Shown piece by piece: positions 42,401 to 55,300 of a stretch of DNA of 64,000 nt. Position 1 is the stretch's first letter, and every line of letters begins with the position of its first letter. The translations under genes and the position numbers were made by a program. The stretch is from Lineolata rhizophorae (lineage: Eukaryota > Ascomycota > Dothideomycetes > Lineolatales > Lineolataceae), in contig MU001679.1 of NCBI GenBank assembly GCA_010093515.1, forward strand, positions 597,138 to 661,137, written 5' to 3'. The notes under the pieces are model-generated. The model had not been told where the DNA came from. It ran no database searches and saw nothing but the letters and a program-made list of their open reading frames with translations.

Positions 42401-45400
42401 ACTCATGCTCGGAGTTCTGGATCAGGACGTATCGCAGAAGCGCCTCCCTTCTGAGCGTGTTCTTCATGCATTCCTAGTCTTCGGTTCCAGTGCCGAGGAG
42501 TATATGCACTTGATAATCCCCGTCATCGTTCGAATGTTCGATAAAGCCGGCCAGCCTCAGCACATCCGCCGACAGGCTGTTGAGACTATCGGTCGACTTT
42601 CACGGCAGGTGAATATCTCTGAGTTTGCGGCCAGGATTATCCATCCCCTCGCAAGGGTTCTTTCCGGTTCCGACCAGTCGCTTAAACAGCCGGCGCTAGA
42701 GACGCTATGCGCTTTGATTTTCCAGCTTGGACCGGACTACCTCCATTTCGTGCCTGCTATCAACAAGATCCTTCAGGCTCAGAAAGTTCCCCATTCGAAT
42801 TATGCCCTTGTTGTAAGCAAGTTGCAGAAGGGAGAGCCGCTCCCGCAGGACCTTAGCCCTGACGAACGCTACGGAGATGACGAAGAAGATCAGATCGTGG
42901 CTGAATATTCGACCAAGAAGTCCGTGGTGAATCAGCAACATTTGAAGAATGCGTGGGAGGCCCACACAAAGTCAACAAGGGAGGATTGGATCGAGTGGAT
43001 GCGGCGATTTAGCGTTGAGCTTCTCCGGGAATCGCCCCAACAAGCGCTGCGGGCGTGTACACCTCTTGCGGCAGTCTATAGCCCGATTGCGAAGAGCTTG
43101 TTCAACTCAGCCTTCGTATCTTGCTGGACTGAGCTCTACACGCAATACCAGGATGAACTCGTGCGGAATATTGAGATAGCACTCACCTCGCAAGACATCC
43201 CTCCTGAGATATTGCAGGTATTGCTGAATCTCGCGGAATTCATGGAACACGACGACAAAGCGCTTCCAATCGATCTTCGTGTTCTTGGCATGTACGCTGC
43301 CAAGTGCCACGCATTTGCTAAAGCACTGCACTACAAGGAGCTTGAGTTTAATGCCGAGCAGAATGCAAGCGCCGTCGAGGCTCTTATCAGCATTAACAAT
43401 CAACTCCAACAAACTGACGCTGCCTTTGGCATCCTGCGAAAGGCCCAGGGCTACCATGACGTCGACCTTAAAGAGACGTGGTTCGAAAAGCTCCATCGTT
43501 GGGAAGAGGCGCTACAAGCGTACCAGCAGCGGGAAAAGCATGAAGGAGAGACGTTCGAGATTACCATGGGCAAGATGCGCTGCTTACATGCTCTTGGCGA
43601 ATGGGACGTTCTATCCACTCTCGCCCATGACAAGTGGATGCATGCTTCGCAAGATATTCGACGCACAATTGCACCGCTTGCTGCCGCAGCAGCCTGGGGT
43701 CTTGGTCAGTGGGAGCGGATGGATAATTATCTGTCGGTGATGACATCCAAATCTCCTGATAGGTCGTTCTTCGGAGCCATTCTGTCGCTGCATCGTAATA
43801 TGTTCGAGGAAGCTCAGAGGCACATCGATAAAGCCCGCGAAGGTCTCGATACGGAGTTGGGCGCGCTGCTGGGAGAGTCGTACACGCGTGCTTACCTGCA
43901 AATCCTTCGCGTGCAAATGCTCGCTGAGCTTGAGGAAATTATTTCCTACAAGCAAAACAAGGACAACCCGGAGAAGCAAGCCTCTATGCGGGATACCTGG
44001 ATGAGACGTCTAAAGGGTTGCCAACCCAATCCGGAGGTGTGGCAGCGGATGCTCAAAGTTCGGGTGTTGGTTATCTCGCCGAGAGACAATATCCAGATGT
44101 GGATAAAGTACACCAACTTGTGTCGAAAGAATGGCCGCCCTGGCCTTGCCCTGAAGGCGCTGCATTCACTTTTAGGAACGAACGAGGATGTGTTCCACTA
44201 TACCCGTACAAACATCAACGAGATCCCTTACCCAATCACCTACGCGGTGCAGAAGTATATGTGGTCGTCGGGTCAGCGTGAAGAGGCGCTCACCCAGCTT
44301 CGGAGCTTCACTTCCCAACTTGCAGACGACCTTCAAGTGAAGGCAAGGGAGGCTAATATGCACCCTTCTAGTACCGTCAATGGGATCAACGGCGTCCATG
44401 GAATGGTCGGCGTTAGCGCGGTCAATGGCGTTAACGGTTCGCACATGCATGGTTCTGCTGGAGGATCTCCCGTATCTCCCAAGGACATCGCAGAGCTTCA
44501 CAAGCTACTTGCCAAGTGCTATCTCAAGCAGGGTGAGTGGCAGACTAACCTCAATAGAGGTGACTGGGAGAACGATCATGTCCATGACATTCTCTCGGCA
44601 TATGCTGCTGCTACGAGATACAATCAAAATTGGTACAAGGCTTGGCATGCTTGGGCGTTGGCGAACTTTGAGGTCGTCAATTCTATCACGTCAAATGCAG
44701 ACCGGGAATCGACCGAGGTCTCGGCTCAGGTTATTCATGACCACATTGTCCCTGCGATCAAGGGCTTCTTCAAGTCTATCGCCTTGTCTTCAAGTAGCTC
44801 GCTTCAGGATACTTTGCGGCTCTTGACCCTTTGGTTCGCCTACGGCGGTCATCATGACGTTAACGGCGCAGTCACCGAAGGCATGAACACCGTGAGCGTT
44901 GACACTTGGTTGGAAGTCATTCCACAGCTATTGGCTAGGATCAATCAGCCCAATGCGCGCGTTCGTGTGTCGATTCACAATCTACTCGCTGAAGTTGGGC
45001 GGGCACATCCTCAGGCACTGGTCTTTCCTCTCACTGTTTCTATGAAGTCCGATACTTCTCGCCGTCCCCGACAAGCCGCTCAGCAACTTATGGAGAACAT
45101 GCGGCAGCACTCGCCAAAGCTGGTGGAACAAGCCGATCTAGTTAGTCACGAACTCATTCGTATCGCCGTTCTATGGCACGAACAGTGGCATGAAGGTCTT
45201 GAGGAGGCCTCTCGTCTGTACTTTGGCGACCACAACATTGAGGGAATGTTCCAAACCTTGGCACCTCTTCACGCAATGCTCGATAAAGGCCCCGAAACTT
45301 TGCGCGAGATTTCCTTTATTCAGTCTTTTGGACGGGAGCTGCAAGAGGCTCGAGACTGGTGTCAGACTTTCCGCAATTCTGGCGAGGCTGGTGACCTGAA

Positions 45401-46799
45401 CCAGGCCTGGGACCTGTACTATCAAGTCTTTAGGAAGATCGCCCGACAGCTGCCTTCGCTCATGACTCTGGAACTCCAGTACGTATCGCCTAAGCTCAAG
45501 GCGGTTCAAAATCTGGAACTGGCTGTACCCGGTACGTATGTGAGTGGCAAGCCGGTCATTCGCATAGTGTCCATCGATCCAGTTTCCACTGTCATCCAGT
45601 CGAAGCAGCGGCCTAGGAAGTTAGCGATTAGGGGCAGCGACGGCGTCACTTATTCGTACGTCTTGAAGGGCCATGAGGACATCCGCCAAGATGAGCGAGT
45701 CATGCAGCTGTTCGGACTGTGTAATACGCTGCTGGCGAACGACACCGAAAGTCGCAAGCGCCATCTCAACATTCAGCGTTATCCCGCGATCCCACTGTCC
45801 ACTTCGTCCGGTCTTCTTGGATGGGTTCCGAACAGCGATACGCTTCACGTTCTTATCCGCGAGTATCGCGATAGCCGCAAGATTCTACTCAACATTGAGC
45901 ACCGTATCATGCTGCAGATGGCGCCGGACTACGACAGTCTGACTCTAATGCAGAAAGTTGAGGTCTTCGGCTATGCGCTGGACAACACCACTGGACAGGA
46001 TCTGTATCGTGTTTTGTGGCTTAAGAGCAAGAGTTCGGAAGCTTGGCTAGAGCGTCGGACCAACTACACGCGCTCACTTGCGGTCATGTCTATGGTCGGA
46101 TACATCCTGGGTCTGGGTGATCGCCATCCATCCAACCTCATGCTTGACAAGGTCACCGGCAAGATCATCCACGTCGACTTTGGCGACTGCTTCGAAGTTG
46201 CCATGCACCGCGAAAAGTACCCCGAGCGGGTGCCCTTCCGTTTGACAAGGATGTTGACGTACGCCATGGAGGTTAGCAACATCGAGGGCAGCTACCGGAC
46301 AACTTGCGAGCACGTCATGCGCGTCCTGAGGGAGAACAAAGAGTCCGTCATGGCTGTTCTCGAAGCGGTATGTTTCCTTTATTTGGCACGTGTCGGAAAT
46401 ATAGGCTAACTCGTTTTGTAGTTCATTCACGATCCTCTCCTCACCTGGCGTCTCAACACGCGCGAATCGCCTCCAGAGCCGTCCTTCCCGTCGGAGCGCC
46501 GCGCGTCCATCATTGGTGCGGAGCAGCACGACGTGCCCCCCTCGAACCGCCCCGAGAGCTCGTTCCGGCCACGGAACCGCTCGGGTACCCTCACGCACCA
46601 GAACGATGCTGAGGCGAAGGAGGTGCAAAACGCGCGCGCACTGCAGGTGCTCGCCCGCGTCAAGGAGAAGCTGACGGGCCGCGACTTCAAGCACCACGAG
46701 GAGCTGCGCGTGGAGCCCCAGGTCGACCGTCTCATCCGCGAGGCGACGAACTTGGAGAATCTGTGCCAGCACTATATTGGATGGTGCAGCTTTTGGTAG
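39445..46799 (+). CDS. tor: Target of rapamycin kinase (TOR)
   Basis: PIKK-family Ser/Thr kinase, the catalytic core of TORC1/TORC2, which couples nutrients to growth and restrains autophagy. Four exons (39445-39500, 39550-39614, 39685-46367, 46422-46799) close in phase and give 2393 residues, the family norm. N-terminal HEAT repeats are followed by a FAT domain. The FRB domain starts near residue 1863 ([20 protein letters not shown]), with S1883 at the position whose mutation gives rapamycin resistance in yeast. Kinase motifs are GDRHPSN (D2186) and HVDFGD (D2205). The FATC tail ends HYIGWCSFW. The third exon has three possible acceptors in AAGAAGAAG (exon start 39679, 39682 or 39685). I use 39685 because it gives the conserved HRELSP. 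A Gly/Asn/Val-rich insert lies around 44376-44460. Filamentous fungi usually have one TOR gene. Confidence 0.98.
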
Positions 46800-48890
46800 C
46801 GGGGATGGGTGGGTATCTAGAAACGGTGTGGGTGGTGCCCAGAAGATTGATGCTGGATGAAGGTTGGAGCCCGACGTAGCACGGATGATGCAGGGTCTTG
46901 CGGTTTCATTAGCTTCCTGACGGATTTTGGTCCTGCTTGCTATTGTGTGTTTAGATTTCTTTTGCCCAGCGTGTTTGCGTGGAGTTGAGTTTTCTTTTCT
47001 CTCCTTCCGTCCATCTATCTCTTCGGGTCTGCTTGGGAATGCCTGGCTGGCATCACGGTCACTTGCATGGACTGGCTGGTGGGGTTAACTTAGGGATTAG
47101 CGACGGTCGCACACTAACCACGACATCTCAAGCATAGCTCTGGCGCAATTGACAGATTGGATTATTCTCCGCCGGTGCGTTTTCTCTAGTGTATCTTGGT
47201 CAGAAAACGGCCAACTCCGTGTAGAGTGCCCCGTAGTCGATGCTCGGTCCCTGATGTACTCTATCATCCGAACGACTTGACATCGCTGATGAGTGCTCTC
47301 CCGCGTATGGCGGCAGCCCTCCGTTCCTGCGATGGTGTCGCGAGGCGGACGACACCGAGCGACCGGCGCGCGAGGGAGGGTCACAAAAGGGCAGAACCAA
47401 AAGGCAACCAAACGAATGACTGGGGCAGCAGGGGAGGGAATTTCGAATGGGCACCAGAAGGGTCGCACGGGGACGAAGAGGGCTCGGGACTGGGGTAGCG
47501 GCAGGGATCGGCGCACCTGCGGTGCTGCTGTACATACATATGTACGGGGGCACCGGCAGTACGGGGAGCGCCCGCTAACGCCCCGTTAGTGCAACTCGCT
47601 TCTCCGCGCAGCCACATGCTATGTACACAGACATACATATGACGGACCCTGCAGGCCTAAGGCAGTGCCAGCGCGGAAGGGTAAAAGAGACTTTGGGGAC
47701 CCATTTGCGATCGTCGCATCCGTTATACCCTTTCTTGTTTTCTCCTTGCGCTAGAACAGGAAAAGGCCCGCCGGCGAGCAAGAAAAAGGAGAGAGAGATA
47801 AGTCGGGCCGCTCAGCTTGGTCGACCCGCGCGCTGTCTCATTGGAGTGAAACAGATCGGTGAGCGACAATTGGGCCACTTGGACCGTCGGACGCCCGAGC
47901 GCCGGCTACCTCGTCGCGCTGCGATCGACGTCATTGGGGCTGGACAAAAGTAAAACACCCGGACCACCTCGAAAGAAGGGGGTCGCCAAGGCCCAAAAAC
48001 TTCCGCTTTGCTCTCTCCGCCCTTATCAACCCGAACCACTCTTTTCTTCTTTTTCAGCCTTTTACGTGCCCGAGGAGGCCTCAAGCTAAGAAAGCACGTG
48101 CGAGCGTGGACTAGACGTCGAATCATACTTTTCTTTTTGTCTCCCGCTCTCCGCTTCAGCCGCCCGTTTCATCATCCCTTTCTCTTGGGCTTTTCGCCTT
48201 CCAGGTTTGCTCCCCTTTCTCCGCTTGCTCGTTGACTGGGCAGCACCGCTCCTTCTGGCGGCCTTTGACTTAGGCTGCTTATCTCAACTCGATCCCAGCG
48301 GTAGGGATCCGAGTACCGTCTGGCCGGGGTTGGTTGTACTAGCTGCCGGATCGTGGAAGCGAAGAAAACTAGCCGGGCGCGGCCTGTCCCGCGTCTAAGG
48401 AACCAGCGGCACCACCTCGCCGTTTCGTTCGAACTCGGTAGGCTTTTGCCCGGATACAACAGCCGAATACCCATAGGAGAGGAGAGAGATATATACCCGC
48501 AGTGGGACCGAGACCCTCCGCCAGCCATTCGCCTTGGTCCGGACCCAATTACCTGGAAAACTTCGTTGTCATCACCGCATCGCCGGCGCGTGTGCCTTAG
48601 CTGCTCGCATGAGGAATCCACTGCGGTGCCGTGAGGGTAGCCCTGGCCACGTCCGTTGAGCCAAATTAAAAAGGGAGAAAAGAAAAAAAAAGAGAAAGTA
48701 AGAAGTCTGGACTCCCTGCCCAATTCCATTGGGACGAATTCGTTTGCCCTTAAGACCCGCGAAATTTCCCCTCATCCCTATTGCCGATTTCCCGAATGCT
48801 CATCTATATAGCCCACACATATCCCGCAACAGAGCACTCGGATACCCGGGTCGAGCGCCCCTCAGTCTCTCGACCGCACATAGCCCCGCC
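46800..48890. other. Intergenic region between TOR and the SLAC1/TDT gene
   Basis: This 2.1 kb stretch holds the TOR 3' end and, near 48800, the transporter promoter. A GTACATACATATGTAC near-palindrome lies around 47531-47546 and a purine-rich run at about 48665-48700. The frames (47097-47516, 48172-48729 and others) overlap on both strands and carry no motif, so I do not call them. Confidence 0.45.
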
Positions 48891-50826
48891 ATGATGTCCA
48901 CGGCCGCCAAAGGCACCGGCGCCAGCGCCAGCAATGCAAACGCCACCAACATGCCCCTCGATCTCGAGCGCGAAGGCGGGAGCTCGTCGGCGTCGAGCAC
49001 CGCCGCCGGGGGCAACGACTCGACCACCTGGCGCCGGCCCGTCCTCAACCGCACCCAGTCGCCGACGAACAAGAACTGGCGACGCGAGGATAGCATTGTG
49101 CCGCTGCGCAGCAATTCGTCGTACACGACGGACGAAGAGAGGAGGGGTGGGCGGAAAAGTGTTGGCACGGGGCCGGTGGAGAAGAAGCTGGGGTTTAAGG
49201 AGAGGATAAGACACTTTACGTGGACTTGGTTTACCATGAGCATGGCGACTGGTGGAATTGCTAATGTGCTGTATTCGGGTATGTTGTTCGAGCGCCAATT
49301 CCTACGTCTTGTGGGTCTCTCGGGTTGTTTGAGACACTCATTTGCACAGTTCCGATTGTGGAGAGTCAAGGACAGACAACCCTTTGAACCCGTATTTATT
49401 ACACTCACGTGTTCGTTGATTGAAGGGCTAATTGTAAATGTACTATAGTTCCGTACCAATTCGACGGCCTCTACGAGATTGGTTGTATATTCTTCCTCTT
49501 CAACATTTTCTTGTTCATCTTCAATATTGTTATGATCTCGATTCGATTCTACCTATACCCTCCCATGTTCTTTAGCAGTTTCAGGCATCCCACGGAGTCA
49601 CTCTTCATTCCTGCTGCTATAATCAGCTTTGGGACCATATTAATCAACATCACCCAATATGGCGTTGGCGACGCTGGGAAGTGGCTTCGGGACGCAATGG
49701 TGGTGCTGTATTGGATATACTGCGCCCTGGCGTGCATCGGTTCGACTGGCATCTATCTCGTGATGTATGTGTCCCCATTACCGATCATTCATTTAACGCG
49801 TGCTTTTCGAAGACCTTTAATCGTAGTTATTGACTTCTTTTGTGCAGGTGGTCGACTCAAACATTCACAATCGACAAGATGACCCCTGTTTGGATCTTCC
49901 CCGCGTACCCGCTCTTAATTGTCGGGCCCTTCGCGGGCAACCTTAGCGCTAAGACATCACACGACACCGCGTTCGAGATCATAGTCGCGGGCTTCATCTT
50001 GCAGGGCATCGGCTTCATGGTTTCACTAATGGTATACTCGGCCTTCTTGTACAGACTCATGACTCAAAAGTTACCGAAGGAGCCGCTACGGCCCGCCATG
50101 TTCATCAGCGTGGGGCCGTCTGGCTTCACCATCACCGCCTTTATCAGCCTAGGCTCGCGGCTCCCCTTCGTGGTACCGTCCAACTTCATGGGCGACGGCC
50201 CCTTCACGGCCAAGGTGTCCATGATCGTCGCTAACTGGGTCGGCATCTGGCTCTGGGGGCTCGCCATGTGGTGGTTCTTCGTGTCGGTGGGCGCGCACGT
50301 GTCGTGCGCCGTGGGTGGTAAGCTCGACTTCGCCATGACGTGGTACTCGTTCGTGTTCCCCAACACGGCGCTCACGACGGCCACGTTCGCGGTGGCGACG
50401 GCGCTCGGCTCCAACCGCCAGCTGCGCGTCATCGCCTGCGTCATGAGTGCCGCCCTCGTCGCCCTCTGGCTCTTCGTCTTCACAATGAACGTCCGCGCCA
50501 TCGCCATCAAGCAGATCCTCTGGCCGCAGAAGCAGGAGGACCGCCCCGAGGGCGGCTGGAAGGAGCCCGCCATCGACCCCAACCCGCGCTTCCTGCCCCT
50601 CTGGATCCACCCCGTCGTCACGGCCCACGGCCAGCCCTCTACGCCCGGCCCCACGCGGCCCGTCTCGCCCGCACAGGCCCACGCCGCGGCCCAGGCGGCT
50701 CACCACGTGCCGTATCACGTGCGCGGCCCCGGAAGGCGGTACACGGATCCGGCGCCGCCGACGTTTATGGCGGGGTTGCAGCGCATGTGGACGAAGAGGT
50801 CGGAGTCGGCGCATCCGCAGGGTTGA
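48891..50826 (+). CDS. SLAC1/TDT-family anion transporter (malate or sulfite efflux type)
   Basis: Member of the tellurite-resistance/dicarboxylate transporter family that includes fission yeast Mae1 and yeast Ssu1. These plasma-membrane carriers or channels move malate, sulfite or other anions. Three exons (48891-49278, 49449-49764, 49848-50826) close in phase and give 560 residues. The first 105 or so residues are a Ser/Thr/Asn-rich cytosolic tail with [11 protein letters not shown], a possible phosphorylation site. The first membrane segment carries the family motif [18 protein letters not shown] (to residue 129). About nine more hydrophobic segments follow, then a Pro/Ala/His-rich C-terminal tail. 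An in-frame TTG further upstream is not a likely start; GCCATGATG is. Substrate cannot be told from sequence. Confidence 0.93.
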
Positions 50827-51541
50827 ATGAGGGATGCGGATGGGGAACGGCGGGTGCTTGGTGGTTCGCGTGCCATATGCGAGATGAGTTATGATGCATT
50901 TGCTAGGAGCATTCGGAGTTGGATTTTTATTTCTTCCTTACGCTTTTCGAAGTAACAGTCTTGCAAATATCCGACCGCGTTGTGATTGTTAAACCTCCTT
51001 TTCACGTTTGAGACTCTGCTATCGAGTCTTATCTCTCTTAGGAATTTTGCTGGAAGCTATATGGAAAGTATAGTTTCCAGACCAAAATGAGACTTTGTAA
51101 TGGGCATTACTTTCGTTCGTGGAATAGCTGGGATACGGAACTAGAGGTGTTAGAGCAGACAGACCCAAATTGGAAAGCAGTCTACGAGGATAGCATAATC
51201 CGTCTAGTTTCGATTGGATTGAACATTGAGACACTGTACATTATGCTACTCCTCTGAGCCCTGTTTTTCGCCCTTCGTGCTACATTACATTGTCTACTCC
51301 GTAGCAGCAATGATAATTCCGTTTTTCATGGTTTTAAATTTTATCTATATTACAGAGATTGTTCGTACCTTTTAGTTACCCGTAACCCCGAACAACCTTC
51401 CCCGAAGTATGTTTACTTAACGCCTCAATTTTTGAGGACGTCTTTGCGTTACCGAATAGTGTAGTACCATCGCAGGAAGAAACGCCATATCCGTCAGACC
51501 CGAAGGAGAAGGGAACGAAAGTAGAGTCATTTCGTCCGTTC
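50827..51541. other. Convergent intergenic region
   Basis: This 715-bp region lies between the 3' ends of the transporter (+) and the secreted repeat protein (-). It is AT-richer than the flanks around 51240-51370 and includes a TACTCCGTA word near 51296. No gene supported. Confidence 0.45.
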
Positions 51542-52336
51542 TTACAACGAACGCCGAATCTTTCTCTCGCGCAGCTTGGTCCCGTGACGTCGCTGGAAAT
51601 CCGCCAGCCCAGATGACCCACGCTTCTCGACGGCACACGCCGTGCCGTTCACCGCGTCGGCAGCCACGCCCGTCCCGGTGGCCGCGGCCGCAGCGGCGGT
51701 GCCGGTAGCAGCAGCGGCGGCGGTGCCGGTGGCGGCTACCATGGCCATTTCATCCGCAGCGGCATCCACTTCAGCGGCGGCAGCATCGTCCTCTAGCGAA
51801 ACGCGTTAGCTCATCTTGTTCCACGAATGAGAAGCAGCAAAACGATCCCAAACACCAAAGGAGCCGCCACTCGAAAACTCACCATCGTCGTCACCGCCGA
51901 GGAGACCGCCGACGACGTCCTGGATGAGGTCACCCAGCTCGGCCGTGCGCTTGGTGAGGATGTCGCTGATCTGCTCGGCGGCCAGCGAGCCCACCTCCTC
52001 GAGCAGCTCGAGCATGCTCGGGCTGGGTCCGTCGGCCAGCTCGGCCAGATCCATCTCGGCGGTGCTCATGACGCCGGCGGTGCCCGTCGCCGAGGCTGCG
52101 GCCGCGGTGCCGGTGGCGGCGGCGGTGCTGTTAAGGGGTGAGGCACATTAGCGGTGGTGCGTGGGCAGGGGAAAAGTAGTTTGAGAACAACTGAGGGACG
52201 GAACATACCCAACTGCGGCAGTGCCGGTGGCGTCGACGGCGACCTCATCGGTGGCATTATGGCGGGGGTAGACGGGGAGTGGGTTGGCGGCCGCCAGCGC
52301 CGAAAGGAGAGTGATTGAGGCAATGAAGACCTTCAT
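51542..52336 (-). CDS. Small secreted Ala/Thr/Gly-repeat protein, unknown function
   Basis: Three exons (52209-52336, 51883-52127, 51542-51792) close in phase and give 207 residues. A signal peptide is clear (MKVFIASITLLSALAAANPLP). I recognise no domain. The notable feature is an imperfect repeat of the type ATGTAAA, found around each splice junction: once at the end of exon 1, about three times at the start of exon 2 and about three times in exon 3. Between the repeats lies an acidic, Leu-rich amphipathic stretch (MLELLEEVGSLAAEQISDIL). The C-terminus is basic after a Lys-Arg pair (VEKRGSSGLADFQRRHG), which could be a Kex2 site. N27 (HNATD) and an NGT near the end are possible N-glycosylation sites. 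There is only one cysteine, unlike most effectors. It could be a cell-wall protein. Confidence 0.75.
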
Positions 52337-55300
52337 GATGATCGTGGACAGACAACGAAGGAGTCCAATGAAGTTGAGGAAAGGGAAGGACCGTAAGCTT
52401 GAAATGAGGACAAGCTGGGACACAGATCGGAACGAGCACAGCTCAGTCGTGGAAGTGAAGCAAGAAAAGAAGTTGATTCGAAAATGAGGGCGAAAAGTGG
52501 TGAACGGCGGGCTGGCGTCGACGACGAAAAGAGTGACCAGCACCGGGCACGATCGAAAAGAATGAGGTAGAAGAGAAGAATAAGGACAGGCAAGCTGTCT
52601 AGAACGGAAAGAAGAGCGCTGTCTAACCTGGAGAACTTCCCACTTCTTTCAACCCAAGTCGCCAACAGGACAAGGGAGGAGGTGGAGGACCCAGTGGGCG
52701 GGTCAGTCTATATGTACGGGTGGAGCAGGCTGTTCTGGCACCCTGAGTTTCCAGTTCCTGGCACTAATTCTAAACACCCAACCTTCCCTTTCTTTATCCC
52801 CAAACATAGTAGCGGGGTCCACACCAGTCCCCTCCTTGCTCTTCGACACCTAACTTTACCAGAAACCGGCCGGAAACCCGCCTCGCCTCCCTCATCCTTG
52901 GGGGTGGTCCAGATCTGCGCCACTGTCTTTAGAGCCTCCTTCCATCCGTGACAGCGCGTTTTCCTTGGCATCGATGTTGTGTAGGTGTGTTCACTACCGT
53001 GGAACCTACATAGTCCCACCCGTCGACCCTGGCGACAAATTGCCCGCGGCTGCCAGGTGTGGGCAGCGGGTGGGTTCGTGACGTTGGTTGGGCGGAGGGC
53101 TGGTCGTACGCGTCGTCCTCTCCGTTCCATGGGAGGACGGAACGGGCCAGGTCCGGACCAGTGCGGTAGCGGAGCTTGGGTCTGGATCTGCGGGAGCGAG
53201 CGCCGGGGCTGCGTCCCGCGCGTGGGTCTACATGACCCCTCCCCGGTGGAAGTTCATGGATCTGTCCAAGGCTTTGCGTGAAGGGAAACCAAAGTACGCG
53301 CAGCGCCACCAAGCGATTTTCAGGAACGTTCAGGTACGCGCCCGGGGGTGCGGGACCGGGGGGAAGGGGGGGAAGACGCGGCACGCGGCTCAAACGTCCG
53401 TGAGGGAGCCATACAGATGGCGCGTACGGGGAAATCTTTGGTATTCCGTAGTCCTGGGGTGATTGGGAGAGTGTGGGCACGGTCCACGGTCCGCGGGCGT
53501 TCCAGCCCTGTGCTTCACGGCTGGCGGGTGCTATTCCCGATGTGGTATTTACCGGCGTTCTTTCTAGCCTCTCATTGGGCTACGCGATGATACGTCCCTT
53601 CCCTACGCATTCAAATACCCCGGACTTTCTTCTCCTCAGACGAGGTCGGTCGAGTCCATTTGTCAGGTGTAAACGCGCGGATAGCCAGAGCTACGAGAGA
53701 AGCAGAAATAACTGAGTCTTGGCATTCAGCGATGAAAATGGCATGGCGGCTAATTTTTCGGACGGCTAGACTTTTCTTTGTCGGAGAGGATCGCCACCTT
53801 GGTGGGAACCCGGGGGAGGGTGGTGAAGTGAAGCGAGACTGAGGTTGAGCGTGTTTCAGACTGGGCGAGCTTACGCAAGCTGCCCTGGCTCAACCCATCA
53901 AACCACCTAAATTTCGATGTACTGTCTGCTTTGCACTGGCTTCTGGATAAACACCATTTCCTTAAGGCTTAACGGTAGTATGATCGCTGCATTGAAGGTT
54001 CTTCATCGCTTTCTTATGTAATCATTCCTGAAATCATTATGCTTATCATGTGAGAAGGCAATGTAGTTGCTGATAGCGATAATGGATCTCGAGCATGTGA
54101 ATTTGAACTGCGATGCAGACCGCGCAACGCCGGTCACTCCACCCAGCGGCGGAACAACCGCGGACTGTTTTACGTTCGCGGTCGATCTGCGTGAGACATC
54201 TTCCGGGAACCCTACCAGGTGGTGCGACGCAGCAATGAAGTGGAGCCTCAGTTCCCCACCCACACCACCTAAAAGTAAAAGGGCCTGAAAACACCCTAAG
54301 CAATACCCTATGCAGACACGCGTAAAGGAGTACAGCCGAAAAAAAAAAAAAAAAACATAAATCAAAGCCAAGCCCCAAGGCTCTCCCAGACGGAAACCAA
54401 GCTCAAACGGAAATTCTCCGATTCTTCCTTTCTCCGTCCTTTACCAGGTCGCGCTAGAGAGAAAACTTCTGGCCAGGCGTGGGCGGTGCGAGACGTTTTC
54501 TCCCTTCCCCCGAAGGGCGCCTGGTCAAACGAGGATTGCGCCACAACGAGGCGGGCCTCGGTCCGTTTCGTCGCTCCCCGTTCCCGCGGGAAAGCGATCC
54601 TTCACTCACAAACTGTGTATCTTTACTCCGTACGCAGCTACAGAGTAGACGGCTGACGCGCAGCAGCGACTTGACGTGCAGCGGACGGGAAACGGGGGCC
54701 CCTCGGCCCCGTCCGCACTCTCGAGTCTCGGCCGAAACGCGCCGAATCGGATGTCCGAGTGAATCCATCGAGCGGCCTAGACGACTACCCGACAGAAAGT
54801 CTTTTGCTCCTTCTCGCACGCAGTGAATGACAAAAAATGTCGACTAAAAAGCTACACTCAAGTCCAATGAACCCCGACCATTTTCCTCCGGGCCCAGCCG
54901 CTGCTGTCGGGAGCCCTTATCTCAGTTCCCCCAAATCTAGTAGTACTACATACGTAGACAAGTACGCAAGTCTCCGCGCCGCTCGGCCTTCGCCTCAGAC
55001 ACACATAAACGGAAGTAATACCACTTCCGTAGTAAGCCTGTTTCAACCTTCCCGCCGACGCGGGCGCTGGGAATAAGAGCCAAATAACCGCGGCCCACCC
55101 GCCAAGGGCAAACGTCTCAGCGCGTCTTTATGCGTTTGTCGCGGCCCGCGCTGATTTGCGGGCGCGCTTGGCGGCCAAGAGGAGAGAGCCTTAGAACGAA
55201 GGCAGAGAATAGAGCGCATGGAATTGGGATCGACGCCATGGTTAATAGCCGTGAGGGTGCCTTGAAGCCTTGATACCAATACTACTCGAAATTATCGACT

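Noticed and set aside
50149-50814. Antisense frame of 221 codons opposite the SLAC1/TDT gene
   Set aside because: His/Arg/Gly-rich mirror of a GC-rich membrane-protein exon; a typical shadow frame.
54339-54355. Run of 17 A as a possible retroposon tail
   Set aside because: No Pol III boxes, reverse-transcriptase remnant or target-site duplication could be found beside it; simple homopolymer is enough.
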